64,000 nt of DNA, from contig JASTVH010000004.1 of NCBI GenBank assembly GCA_042862465.1, positions 310,001-374,000 on the forward strand, read 5' to 3'. Positions 1 through 8,115 of the stretch are shown in pieces. Below the pieces are notes generated by a model. The model saw only the letters and a program-made list of their open reading frames with translations, ran no database searches and was not told where the DNA came from. The translations under genes were made by a program, and so were the position numbers. The DNA comes from JASTVH01 sp042862465 (GTDB taxonomy: Bacteria > Pseudomonadota > Gammaproteobacteria > Pseudomonadales > Oleiphilaceae). Positions within the stretch are counted from its first letter, which is position 1; the number at the start of each line of letters is the position of its first letter.

Positions 1-386
1 AAAGCCATCAGGTTACCCTGTTCGTAATGCGCCTGCATGCGCTGGTACAGGGACTCCAGTCGCTCCATGTCCTGTGGCTGCCACTGGTTGAGCAATTTCT
101 TGCCGGTATGGGTCAGGTAGAGCGTCAGCACCTCATAGAGGCTGCGGACGAAATGCGCGTCCAGTTCCGTCACGAAAGCGCCGCGCCGGGGCACGTTGCG
201 GACCATGTGGCGCTTTTCCAGAAGCAGCAGGGCTTCACGCACTGAGCCATGGCTGACGCCGAGTTCCTTGGCCATGTTGCTTTCGTAGATGCGCTGACCG
301 GACTTGAGTCGGCCAAAGGCGATCAGGTTTTCCAGGTGTTCGGCGACCTGTTCGGTCAGGGTCTGACGAGGTTTGAACGGCTGCAT
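1..386 (-). CDS. GntR/FCD-family transcriptional regulator (3' end outside window)
   Basis: The reverse strand reads open from ATG at 386 off the left edge, giving the first 128 residues. Residues about 8-75 form a winged-helix GntR DNA-binding domain: the segment around VSHGSVREALLLLEKRHMV is the typical recognition helix and wing, followed by VPRRGAFV. The helical stretch after residue 80 matches the start of an FCD effector domain, as in FadR/VanR-type regulators. GntR proteins are dimeric repressors released by a small metabolite, but the ligand cannot be told from this part. The 139 bases between its start and the cardiolipin synthase stop would hold its promoter. The call is firm for the family only. 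Confidence 0.85.
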   Translation of the reverse strand, partial: MQPFKPRQTLTEQVAEHLENLIAFGRLKSGQRIYESNMAKELGVSHGSVREALLLLEKRHMVRNVPRRGAFVTELDAHFVRSLYEVLTLYLTHTGKKLLNQWQPQDMERLESLYQRMQAHYEQGNLMA

Positions 387-525
387 GCGGCTACGGCGAT
401 CTTTGTTGTTATGTCTGGAGCTTCATGGAACGTGGGCGCGGGTGCATGCCCTTTTTCAACAATAAAGCATGATACGGCCCCGATTGCCATCCCTTTGTGT
501 TGCCTTCCGGTAACGCAGCGGGTCA

Positions 526-1965
526 CTAGAGTAGAGGGGCCAGCAGGCGGGCCGTGCGTGAGGCGATCCGGAACAGCGGGTTGCGGCTGCGGTAATCCTG
601 CACACCCAGGCGGTCGCATTTGGCCATATCGTCGATGAGCATGGTCTCGACGTCCGACACGAAAGCATCGTCCGCGACCACGGCCATTACCTCAAAGTTG
701 AGGCGCATCGAGCGGTTGTCCAGGTTGGCGGTCCCGATGGCTGCGTAGCGATCATCCACCAGCAGCGCTTTCTGGTGCATGAATCCGGGGCGGTAATGGT
801 AAAGGGAGATACCTGCGCGCTCGGCCTGGGCCAGGTAGGAGAAGGCCGCCAGTCGCACTACCTTGTGATCCGGATTTTTGGGGATCACGACACGCACGTC
901 CACGCCGCGCAGGCTGGCCAGCTGCAGGGCATTCATGATCTGCAGGTCCGGCACGAAGTAGGGGGTGGCGATCCAGATCCGCTCGCGGGCGTTGTTGATG
1001 GCATTGAGAAAAAACAGGGTGCAGGTCTCGAAATCATCCGCCGGGCCGGTGGGCAGTATCAGCACTGATTGATCGGCCCGTGTCGAAGCGGTCGGCTGCC
1101 AGTGCAGTTCTGGCACCTCGTTGGTGGCCCAGTACCAGTCCTCGACGAAGGCCAGTTGCATGGCCATCACCGCGTTGCCTTCGATGCGACAGTGGGTGTC
1201 ACGCCACGGGCCAAAGCTGTTGGGGTTGCCGATGTACTCGTCGCCCAGGTTGATGCCGCCGAGGAAACCGACCCTGCCGTCGCAGATCAGCAGTTTGCGG
1301 TGGTTGCGGAAGTTGATCTCGAAGCGTCGGCGACGGCCGTTTGCGCTGCCAAAGGGCACCACCTCGGCACCGGCCCGGGTCAGTTCACGGATATAGCGAC
1401 GGGACAGTCCTACGCTGCCGATTTCATCGTAGACAAAATAGACGCGTACGCCTTCGCTCAGCTTGGCCTTCAGCGCACTCTTGATCTGTTGGCCGAAGCG
1501 GTCGGAGCGGACCAGGTAGAAATCCAGCAGGATATAGTCCCGGGCGCTTTCCAGGGCTTCAAACAGGGCGTTGAAAATGGCATCGCCCTTGATCAGCAGC
1601 TGACAGTGGTTGCCGGTGACAAAGGGTAGGCGAACCAGTTCGGTCAGTACCCGGAGTTCCGGGCAGTGGGGTGGGGGCGGACCCAAAGCAGGTCCTTCAC
1701 GTCGGTGGAGGCGCTCCACCAATTGGTTGACCTCCTCATCACCGGCGCGCCGTGCGCGCATGTAACCCATGAGGCGGTTGCGGCCGAACAGAGCATAGAC
1801 GATCAGCGGTACAAACGGCATCAGCGCCAGGGAGACAATCCAGGCAATGGCGCCCTGGGCCGTGCGGTAGCTCATGAGAATGCGAACGATAAAGACCGCC
1901 GCCAGCAGGTAATTGACTGCCAGTGCCAGAGAAAGCAGGCCGGGAAATTCGATCGTTCCTATCAT
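526..1965 (-). CDS. cls: Cardiolipin synthase (phospholipase D superfamily)
   Basis: A 479-residue membrane phospholipid synthase that would condense two phosphatidylglycerols into cardiolipin and glycerol. The N-terminus carries two hydrophobic segments (about residues 8-30 and 40-62), as in ClsA. Two HKD motifs follow: HRKLLICDGRVGFLGG in the middle and HQKALLVDDRYAAIGT near the C-terminus, each with the N or E residues expected of PLD-type catalytic pairs. Length matches bacterial ClsA proteins (about 480). It is transcribed away from the methyltransferase gene and shares a 181-bp intergenic region with it. That region contains a GC-rich inverted repeat near 2018-2043. Confidence 0.93.
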   Translation of the reverse strand: MIGTIEFPGLLSLALAVNYLLAAVFIVRILMSYRTAQGAIAWIVSLALMPFVPLIVYALFGRNRLMGYMRARRAGDEEVNQLVERLHRREGPALGPPPPHCPELRVLTELVRLPFVTGNHCQLLIKGDAIFNALFEALESARDYILLDFYLVRSDRFGQQIKSALKAKLSEGVRVYFVYDEIGSVGLSRRYIRELTRAGAEVVPFGSANGRRRRFEINFRNHRKLLICDGRVGFLGGINLGDEYIGNPNSFGPWRDTHCRIEGNAVMAMQLAFVEDWYWATNEVPELHWQPTASTRADQSVLILPTGPADDFETCTLFFLNAINNARERIWIATPYFVPDLQIMNALQLASLRGVDVRVVIPKNPDHKVVRLAAFSYLAQAERAGISLYHYRPGFMHQKALLVDDRYAAIGTANLDNRSMRLNFEVMAVVADDAFVSDVETMLIDDMAKCDRLGVQDYRSRNPLFRIASRTARLLAPLL

Positions 1966-2146
1966 GAGGCTCCTGTTTGCTCGATCGCGTCTGACAGCAT
2001 AGCCTATCGGAGCGGTTGCCCGGCACCGGCCGGCATGCCGGGCGCACCTGTTTGCTTTGCACAGGCTGCGTTGCCAGCGACAGGTCCTTCACCTAGCCAT
2101 TGCCGGACTGGTTTTGCAACCGCTTTGAGGGGAAACGGGAGTACCT

Positions 2147-2773
2147 ATGAAGACATTGTCACGTTGGTATGAGGCCCACGTCTTTCCGCATTTGCTGGAA
2201 GTGACTGACCGGGCCTTGCGTGAAGATCGCCATCAGCTGCTGCATCAGGCCACCGGCGACGTGCTGGAGATTGGCATTGGCTCGGGCAACAGCCTGCCCT
2301 GGTACGGGACTGCGGTTAACCGTCTGGTGGGCCTGGAACCCAGTGCGGATCTGCTGAGCCATTGCCGGGAAAAGCTCGCCGAACAGGTGCCTCCGTTCCC
2401 GGTGGAGCTGGTTCAGGCGGGCGCTGAAGACTTGCCTTTTCCCGAGAACCATTTCGATACGGTGGTGGCGTTTCTGGTGTTCTGCACGATTCCCGAGCCC
2501 GAGAGGGCGGCCCGGGAACTGCGGCGGGTGCTCAAGCCAGGAGGGCGCGTACTGGTCTTTGAACACGTGCGCTCTGAGCGGCCTGGCGTGGCGCGCTGGC
2601 AAACCAGGGTGGATCCGGTATGGAAGCATCTGGCCTGCGGTTGCCACCTTGATCGCGACACCGCCAACGTCTTCGCCCGGGCCGGTTTTGACACCTCCCG
2701 TCTTACCCATTGGCGCCATCCGCGGATTCCTCTCCCGTTATTGGCCCCGGTCATCAGCGGAAGTCTGACATGA
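2147..2773 (+). CDS. Class I SAM-dependent methyltransferase
   Basis: A 208-residue protein of the UbiE/type-11 methyltransferase fold. Motif I, VLEIGIGSGNSLPWY, lies near residues 40-55 and binds S-adenosylmethionine. An acidic residue ends the second strand (GLEPSADLL), and LPFPENHFDTVVAFLVFCTI is motif II/III. The central part resembles METTL7-like or phospholipid methyltransferases, but the substrate is unknown. A GAGGGGAAACGGGAG ribosome-binding stretch precedes the ATG. The stop overlaps the next start by four bases (ATGA), so the two are probably translated together. Pairing with an acyltransferase-like gene next to cardiolipin synthase hints at lipid modification; this is inference. 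Confidence 0.8.
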   Translation: MKTLSRWYEAHVFPHLLEVTDRALREDRHQLLHQATGDVLEIGIGSGNSLPWYGTAVNRLVGLEPSADLLSHCREKLAEQVPPFPVELVQAGAEDLPFPENHFDTVVAFLVFCTIPEPERAARELRRVLKPGGRVLVFEHVRSERPGVARWQTRVDPVWKHLACGCHLDRDTANVFARAGFDTSRLTHWRHPRIPLPLLAPVISGSLT

Positions 2774-3555
2774 AGCCGGGCAATCTTGAGTCCTTCAGGG
2801 CATGGATCGAGCGCGTCCGGCCGCTGCTGTGTGAGCAACTGATTCCCCTGACGCCCATGGCGGAGTTGGAGGAGATGCTTCGTATCCATTCGCGCCTGGT
2901 GGTTATCCTCAACCACGGCCCGATGCTGGGTCCGGCGCCGGCCCTGATCGGGATGGCCGAGTTGATGCTGAGAGCCGGCGGTGGACAGCGGTATCCCTTC
3001 GGCATTACCTGGCGCGGCTTTTACCGCCTGCCCGGGATGCGCACCTTCATGCAGTGGTTCACCCAGACCGACGAGCCGCCCAACGTCGATTCTGCCACCC
3101 AGCGCCTGAAGGAGGGGCCCTGGACGGATTGCTGCATCATGCCCGAGGGCGAATTGTGCAATGTGGGCAATGGGGTGGATGTGCAGCCGTTCCTCAGTTC
3201 GCGCTTTGTGGAGATTGCGGTGCGGGCGGGCTGTCCGGTATTGCTGTTGGCCCATCACGGCAGCGGTCAATTGGCACGGACCCTTTCACTGCCCGACTCC
3301 CTGGCCGGTGCCGGACGCTTCCTGCCCAAGCATCTGGGGCGGCGGCTGCAGCAGACCCGGACCCTGAGCGTTCCCTGGCTGCTGCAGCCTCGTCTCAAGG
3401 CGCTTCGGGTGGACTGGGAACTGTTCTGGCCGGAACTGGAGGAAGCGGACCTTGAGGGACCGGATGCGGAACAGCGGGTCAATGCCCAGGGCCGCAAGGC
3501 CCGGGCAAGGCTGCAACTGATGGTCAACCGTCTCGTCCTTGATGCCGAACACTGA
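2770..3555 (+). CDS. Acyltransferase-like (LPLAT/PlsC fold) protein
   Basis: I place the start at the ATG overlapping the methyltransferase stop, giving 261 residues; an upstream in-frame ATG at 2710 would lie inside the previous gene. Residues about 42-52 read LVVILNHGPMLGP, resembling the NHxxxxD block of glycerolipid acyltransferases, and CIMPEGELCN around residue 120 resembles the FPEGTRS block. The catalytic Asp of the first block is replaced by Gly (H-GPML-G), so either the chemistry or the family assignment differs from standard PlsC. No transmembrane helix is obvious. The repeat array at 3574-3608 begins 19 bases after the stop. Confidence 0.6.
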   Translation: MKPGNLESFRAWIERVRPLLCEQLIPLTPMAELEEMLRIHSRLVVILNHGPMLGPAPALIGMAELMLRAGGGQRYPFGITWRGFYRLPGMRTFMQWFTQTDEPPNVDSATQRLKEGPWTDCCIMPEGELCNVGNGVDVQPFLSSRFVEIAVRAGCPVLLLAHHGSGQLARTLSLPDSLAGAGRFLPKHLGRRLQQTRTLSVPWLLQPRLKALRVDWELFWPELEEADLEGPDAEQRVNAQGRKARARLQLMVNRLVLDAEH

Positions 3556-3573
3556 ATCAGAGGCCATACTCCT

Positions 3574-3608
3574 TTCCGACGTCCGACGTCCGACGTCCGA
3601 CGTTCAAC
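3574..3608. repeat. GTCCGAC heptamer tandem array
   Basis: Three perfect GTCCGAC units (3581-3601) are preceded by a partial unit (TTCCGAC) and followed by a diverged GTTCAAC. The TGA stop codon of the convergent AraC gene (3604-3606 on the minus strand) falls inside the diverged last unit. Related arrays lie at 14182-14230 and 36409-36429. Confidence 0.85.
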
Positions 3609-4632
3609 TCCCTTGCCGATGCCGCTCCCGATACCGTGCCGGCGATTCCCCCGTCCAGCGCTTGAAGGCGCGGCTGAAAGCACTCAACTCGGAAAACCCG
3701 AGCAGAAAGGCAATCTCGCTCAGGGCGTATTTCTCGCCCTCCACCAAGCGTAACGCCCGGGTGCGGCGCACATCCTCCACCAGATTCTGGAAGCTCTGGC
3801 CTTCGTGTTTCAGCTTGCGGTACAGGGTCTGACGGCTCATATGCAGCTTCTGGGCAATGCTGTCCACATCTGGGGTGCCATGCGGAAGCTGGCGGCTGAT
3901 CAGCCGCTTGACCTGACGACTCACCAGGCGCTGCGGGCGCATGCGGGCCAGCAGCCGATTGACGTGGCCCAGCAACGCGGAATACACGTAGGGGTTGCGA
4001 TGGGGCAGGGGCCAGTCCAGGTAGCGTCGCTCAAACCGCAGGCTGGTGCTGGCGGCCCCAAACTGCAGCGGGCACTGGAAAATGCGTTCGTATTCCGGGC
4101 GGTGATCGGGTTCCGGGTGGGCCAGGGTAAGCCGGTCGATCTTGAGCTGGGGATGAATGAAGTGTCGGGCCCGGGTCACCGCGGCAGCGAGGGTGCGCTC
4201 CATGTCCGGCACGCAGTAGAGTTCCGGAGCGACGGGTTCCCAGATGAGACTGACCCAATGCTCGTCTTTGGTGAACCGGATCAGCACGGCTTCGTTGATC
4301 AAACCCTGGAGCTTGACGTACTGCTGCAGAGCATGTCCCAGGGTATCGCAGTTGAAGAAGACATGCCCGACCAGTCCCATCCGGTCCGGGTCCACCACCT
4401 CACCCACCCTGAGCCCCAGGGCCGGGTCTTCAGACTTCTCGATGGCAAAGGGCCAGAGGCGATAGTGCTGTTCCACCGGCAGTCGCAGGTCGGGATCTTC
4501 CAGCTCGGATAGCGGCCGCGCCAGCTGTTCCTCCAGCTCGCGGGGCGAGGCCAGCCCCCGAGAAATCAGGTAGTGGGCCAGGGCCAGCGCGCCGGATGCG
4601 GCAACGGTCAGCCGGTGTGTCGATGCGTTCAT
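3604..4632 (-). CDS. AraC-family transcriptional regulator (Arabinose_bd type)
   Basis: 342 residues. The N-terminal two thirds match the layout of the arabinose-binding-like domain (PF12625 type) found in OruR/ArgR-like AraC proteins, with the LGHALQQYVKLQGLINE segment near residue 100. The last ~100 residues are an AraC double helix-turn-helix: first HTH around SIAQKLHMSRQTLYRKLKHE, second around SEIAFLLGFSELSAFSRAF, ending in the WTGESPARYR signature. Such regulators in oil-degrading marine bacteria often control lipid or hydrocarbon genes, but no target is evident here. It is divergent from the 31-codon gene at 4783 and shares a 150-bp regulatory interval with it. Confidence 0.88.
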   Translation of the reverse strand: MNASTHRLTVAASGALALAHYLISRGLASPRELEEQLARPLSELEDPDLRLPVEQHYRLWPFAIEKSEDPALGLRVGEVVDPDRMGLVGHVFFNCDTLGHALQQYVKLQGLINEAVLIRFTKDEHWVSLIWEPVAPELYCVPDMERTLAAAVTRARHFIHPQLKIDRLTLAHPEPDHRPEYERIFQCPLQFGAASTSLRFERRYLDWPLPHRNPYVYSALLGHVNRLLARMRPQRLVSRQVKRLISRQLPHGTPDVDSIAQKLHMSRQTLYRKLKHEGQSFQNLVEDVRRTRALRLVEGEKYALSEIAFLLGFSELSAFSRAFKRWTGESPARYRERHRQGS

Positions 4633-4782
4633 GCTCTGCCCAGGTTGATACGTGAAGTCAACAAGTTGGGTCCCAGGGTCAAGCAGAGGGGCCCGTCACT
4701 CCCTATGATGACACTACAAAACGGAGCCGGACATGATCCGGTGGTAATACTTCAGGATCAAAAAACGAAAGAGGAGTCGGCT

Positions 4783-4878
4783 ATGGAACTCGAGATTTTT
4801 GTACCGCACGATGAGTTTGAAAAACAGAACATCCAAGCTCTGGCGGATTACCTGGAAAACATGTATTACGCCAACTGA
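4783..4878 (+). CDS. Very small protein (31 aa), unknown function
   Basis: An ATG at 4783 follows a good Shine-Dalgarno GAGGAG (4771-4776, six-base spacing). It opens a 31-codon frame, MELEIFVPHDEFEKQNI and onward to YYAN, ending in TGA. The peptide is acidic, without signal peptide or membrane segment, and could form a short helix. The frame stays open upstream to 4573, but that part overlaps the divergent araC gene and lacks a ribosome site. I do not recognise the family. Support is the ribosome site, a plausible protein composition and the divergent position next to a regulator. Confidence 0.6.
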   Translation: MELEIFVPHDEFEKQNIQALADYLENMYYAN

Positions 4879-4880
4879 AT

Positions 4881-4920
4881 GCCCGGCCAGGGACGGGTGT
4901 CACTGACTCCCGTCGGGCCG
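4881..4920. terminator. GC-rich bulged hairpin between convergent genes
   Basis: CCGGCC plus GACGGG on the left pairs with CCCGTC plus GGGCCGG on the right, separated by a short bulge and a loop. It sits between the stops of the 31-aa gene and the PilZ gene. No T-tract follows on either strand, so factor-independent termination is uncertain. Confidence 0.35.
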
Positions 4921-4932
4921 GACGTCCCCTTC

Positions 4933-5376
4933 CTAAGACAGTTCCTGTAGCAGTTCTTCCTGTGTCATCAGGCGCTTGCGAAGTTTCTCGCTACGATCGA
5001 GTATGCCCTCCATCCGGCCCAGCTGGGATTGGGTCTGAATGGAGCGCATGTGGCGGTTCGCCTTGAAGTCGAATTCCAGCCCGTGCATATAAGCCCCGTC
5101 CGCCAGTTTGCGAACGTTGCGCACCCGGGTTACCAGGCGATCCGCTGCGATGTTTCCCATGTCCAGGCCCATCCGCAGGCGCACCATGAGTTTGGTATCC
5201 ACGGTCAGTTCCTCCTGCAGACGAACAGACAACCCCGCACGGGTAAAATCAAACGCCTGAACCGGGTACCACTGTCCGATCAGCCCGGGCCGCAGTTTGA
5301 CCCACGCTTCCAGTTGCGCTGCCGGAAAACGGCGTAGACGCCGCCGGTCCTGTGTGTCTTTGTTTTTATCGGCCAT
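4933..5376 (-). CDS. PilZ domain protein
   Basis: 147 residues. An RRRLRRFP segment at residues 12-19 supplies the RxxxR-type arginines, and FDFTRAGLSVRL near residues 43-54 is the D/NxSxxG-type strand motif with Thr in place of Ser. Together they indicate a cyclic-di-GMP-binding PilZ domain. A charged helical tail of about 45 residues follows (SQLGRMEGILDRSEKLRKR). The role would be a c-di-GMP-responsive effector in the cytoplasm; its partner is unknown. No strong ribosome site precedes the ATG. It is transcribed alone toward the 31-aa gene. Confidence 0.78.
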   Translation of the reverse strand: MADKNKDTQDRRRLRRFPAAQLEAWVKLRPGLIGQWYPVQAFDFTRAGLSVRLQEELTVDTKLMVRLRMGLDMGNIAADRLVTRVRNVRKLADGAYMHGLEFDFKANRHMRSIQTQSQLGRMEGILDRSEKLRKRLMTQEELLQELS

Positions 5377-5599
5377 AAATGACGTGAGATAGCGGGGCTC
5401 GATGAGCCACTGTGGTGAATGCTGTGCCGCGATCAGGGCGCTTGTTGTCTCTTAAGACTAGCATGGGTTGAAGAAGTCGGAGATTAAACCGCCTGGGACC
5501 TTGGGCAGAGTCGCATTTGCGCGTTGGCGGTACTGGTATCACAACCGGACATTCGCTTAACATGATCCGCCCAGAGTCCGTGTAAAGAATGAGGCTGCT

Positions 5600-6295
5600 T
5601 TGACCCGACCCCCGCTGATTTTCGATATTGACCCCGGTTTCCTGGATGATGAGCGTCTTAGCGCCCAGATGCGCCTTGTGGTTGGGCTGGTTGGCAATGA
5701 TGGAGGGGTGAGGCGGGAGCATCTGCCTACCGAGTGGGTGGGCTATGAGGATGCCCTGGCCTTGCGACTGAACCAATTGATCGCTGAAATGCGCTTGCGG
5801 GGTGAGGCTACTCCGGAACCGGTGCCGCTGACCGAAGAGTCGGTTATCTGGCCGGCGATTGAGAGCGAGTCGCTGGAAACACAATTGACCTACCTGCAGC
5901 AGCGGCGTGAACAGGGACACCAAGGCCGTATCCGGTTACCCCGGAATGACCATGAACTCTGGGCGTCCTACAAGTATTCCATTCTGGCGCGCAACCACCA
6001 GAGTTACACCCGATTCGGCCAGCGGGTGGCTGCTCGCAGCATTCCCTATCGTCAGTTATGGCTGGCGCTGGTTCACGCCTCCCATGTGGCGCCCCGCCCG
6101 GGAGGTATTCGCAATGCCCTGCAACACATGTGGGGCTATGTCTCCAACCGCTCCCAGGTGGATCCCCAGCGCGGAGCGTTGATGGATCTGCTGGGCGAGA
6201 TTCAGCGGCTGGCCCGGGATGAGCAGGTCAGTTATCTGATCAATTCCACGGCTTTGGGGGAACTGGCGGTATGGTCCCGGCTGGAAGGGCACTGA
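5600..6295 (+). CDS. DUF1722 (YbgA C-terminal type) protein
   Basis: 231 residues from a TTG start preceded by GAATGAGG. The second half matches the DUF1722 domain of E. coli YbgA from memory: ELWASYKYSILARNHQSYTR corresponds to the K-Y-x-L-L-x-A-H-x-Q block, and IRNALQHMWGYVSNR to NALMHIQGYF. The DUF523 half found in YbgA is absent; residues 1-110 are a less recognisable region. The function is not established. The stop is one base before the hydrolase start, so the two genes form an operon. Confidence 0.7.
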   Translation: MTRPPLIFDIDPGFLDDERLSAQMRLVVGLVGNDGGVRREHLPTEWVGYEDALALRLNQLIAEMRLRGEATPEPVPLTEESVIWPAIESESLETQLTYLQQRREQGHQGRIRLPRNDHELWASYKYSILARNHQSYTRFGQRVAARSIPYRQLWLALVHASHVAPRPGGIRNALQHMWGYVSNRSQVDPQRGALMDLLGEIQRLARDEQVSYLINSTALGELAVWSRLEGH

Positions 6296-6296
6296 C

Positions 6297-7079
6297 ATGG
6301 CCATCAGGCTGAAAGCCAAGGTCGACGGAGACGGGCCGCCGCTGATCCTTTTGCACGGCCTGTTCGGGTCACGGCAGAATCTGGGGGCGATTGCCACGCG
6401 GCTATCGCCGGAATGGCAGGTCCACAGTCTCGACCTGCGCAATCATGGCCACTCTCCCCATTGCGATAGTATGACGTATCCGGAAATGGCGGCGGATGTG
6501 GCGCGCTATATGGAGGAGGCGGGGCTGGAAAGTGCCCATCTCCTCGGTCACTCCATGGGTGGCAAGACCGCCATGCAGCTCGCGCTTTCCCATCCCGGGC
6601 GGGTGCAGCGACTGATCGTTGCGGATATTGCTCCGGTCAACTATGCCGCCCGCCATGATGCGATTCTCGATGGGCTTTGTGCGCTGGAGCCCAGCCGGCT
6701 GAGTTCGCGGACCGAGGCAGACAGGCAGTTGCAGGCCTATGTCTCGGAGCCGGCGGTGCGGGCATTTCTGTTGAAAAATCTGGTGCGCTCGGGTGAGGGG
6801 TTTGCCTGGCGAATGAATCTATCCGCGATCCGGGCGAACTACGATGCGTTGCGTGCGGCACCTGAAGGCGAGGGGGCCTTCGAAGGGGCCACCCTGTTTA
6901 TCAAGGGTGGGGAGTCGGATTATATCCAGACTGCGCACCGCGAGGCCGTGAAATCACGCTTTCCCAATGCGGTGCTGCGAGTCATGCCCGAATGTGGGCA
7001 CTGGCTGCATGCCCAGAAACCGGATCTGTTCGCAACGCTCTGTCGCCGGTTCCTGCAGGGAGAGATGGGGTCGGATTAG
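6297..7079 (+). CDS. Alpha/beta hydrolase, YbfF-like esterase
   Basis: 260 residues. LLHGLFGSRQNL near residue 19 is the oxyanion-hole HG motif, GHSMGGKTAMQ near residue 82 is the nucleophile elbow (Ser), and GHWLHAQKP near the C-terminus supplies the catalytic His. The pattern, including DLRNHGHSPH, is that of E. coli YbfF, a cytoplasmic short acyl-CoA/ester hydrolase. The physiological substrate is unknown. It is co-transcribed with the DUF1722 gene. Its stop overlaps the 3' end of a convergent 50-codon gene by four bases. Confidence 0.85.
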   Translation: MAIRLKAKVDGDGPPLILLHGLFGSRQNLGAIATRLSPEWQVHSLDLRNHGHSPHCDSMTYPEMAADVARYMEEAGLESAHLLGHSMGGKTAMQLALSHPGRVQRLIVADIAPVNYAARHDAILDGLCALEPSRLSSRTEADRQLQAYVSEPAVRAFLLKNLVRSGEGFAWRMNLSAIRANYDALRAAPEGEGAFEGATLFIKGGESDYIQTAHREAVKSRFPNAVLRVMPECGHWLHAQKPDLFATLCRRFLQGEMGSD

Positions 7080-7228
7080 CCTTCCAGCACGTCGCCCAGG
7101 CTTTCGCTGTCGTTACGGCTGTCGAGTGCAGCCATGCGGGCATCGAAAAAGGTCTTCGCGGTGTAAGTAATGCCTGCCAGTACGGACAGCGCGGCAATCA
7201 GGAACATCGGCGATACATCGACCAGCAT
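7076..7228 (-). CDS. Small single-pass membrane protein (50 aa)
   Basis: On the minus strand, ATG at 7228 follows GAGGGG with six-base spacing and opens a 50-codon frame. It begins MLVDVSPMFLIAALSVLAG and ends ESLGDVLEG. Residues about 7-24 form one hydrophobic helix, followed by TAKTFFDARMAALDSRNDSE, a soluble charged tail. It is likely an inner-membrane small protein of unknown role. The gene ends within the last four bases of the convergent hydrolase gene. The strong ribosome site and clean amphipathic layout argue that it is real. Confidence 0.62.
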   Translation of the reverse strand: MLVDVSPMFLIAALSVLAGITYTAKTFFDARMAALDSRNDSESLGDVLEG

Positions 7229-7347
7229 GGTCAGCCCCTCGGTTGGTCAAAAAACGAGCGCGCATGTTAGCGAAGCCCCTATGACCGCGCAAGCGGCAAC
7301 CGTCAATTACCGTTAAAAATCCTATGACTGAAGTGGAGTGATCATTC

Positions 7348-8115
7348 ATGGAATGGTTGATGTGGGTCTACGACCCTCAGGCCTGGATTGCCCTGGCCAC
7401 CCTGACACTACTGGAAATCGTCCTCGGCATCGACAACATCATCTTCATATCCATTCTGGTGGGGCGACTGCCAGAGCACCAGCGCAATCGGGGCCGCGTC
7501 ATGGGGCTGGGCCTGGCGATGGTGACGCGCATTCTCCTGCTGTTCAGTCTGGCCTGGGTCATGGGGCTGACCGATGATCTGTTTACGCTGGCCGAATACG
7601 GCATTTCCGGGCGCGATCTGATTCTGCTGGGAGGCGGGCTGTTTCTGTTGGGCAAGAGCGTACACGAGATCCACCAGAGCCTGGAGGGGGCCGAGGAATC
7701 GGCTTCTGCGGTGGCCTCGGCCGGTTTTGGTGCGGTGCTGGTGCAGATTGCCGTGATCGATATTGTCTTCAGCCTGGATTCGGTGATTACCGCGGTGGGT
7801 ATGGCCGACCACCTGGCGGTGATGGTATTGGCGGTTGTCGTGGCTGTTGGGGTCATGATGGTGGCGGCCAAGCCCATCGGGGAGTTTGTCGATGAACACC
7901 CCACCATCAAGATGCTGGCGCTGTCATTCCTGATTCTGGTTGGCGTGGCCCTGATCGGCGAGGGCCTGGATATGCACATACCCAAAGGGTACATCTACTT
8001 CGCCATGGCGTTTTCCTTTGGGGTGGAGATTCTGAACTTGCGGATTCGCAGGAAGAAGGCGGCCGCGGCGGAGAAAGTGCGGTTGCATCACCCGCTGAAG
8101 GAGACCGACTCCTAG
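7348..8115 (+). CDS. TerC-family integral membrane protein
   Basis: 255 residues with about seven to eight hydrophobic segments. LEIVLGIDNIIFISIL near residue 20 and VIDIVFSLDSVITAVG near residue 135 are the paired acidic intramembrane motifs of TerC/YgdQ/YoaE proteins, implicated in metal (Mn2+) export or tellurite resistance. The C-terminus ends in a basic segment (RIRRKKAAAAEK). The ATG at 7348 is preceded by GTGGAGTG. It stands alone between the divergent 50-aa gene and the PEP-CTERM gene. The transported substrate cannot be specified from sequence. Confidence 0.88.
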   Translation: MEWLMWVYDPQAWIALATLTLLEIVLGIDNIIFISILVGRLPEHQRNRGRVMGLGLAMVTRILLLFSLAWVMGLTDDLFTLAEYGISGRDLILLGGGLFLLGKSVHEIHQSLEGAEESASAVASAGFGAVLVQIAVIDIVFSLDSVITAVGMADHLAVMVLAVVVAVGVMMVAAKPIGEFVDEHPTIKMLALSFLILVGVALIGEGLDMHIPKGYIYFAMAFSFGVEILNLRIRRKKAAAAEKVRLHHPLKETDS

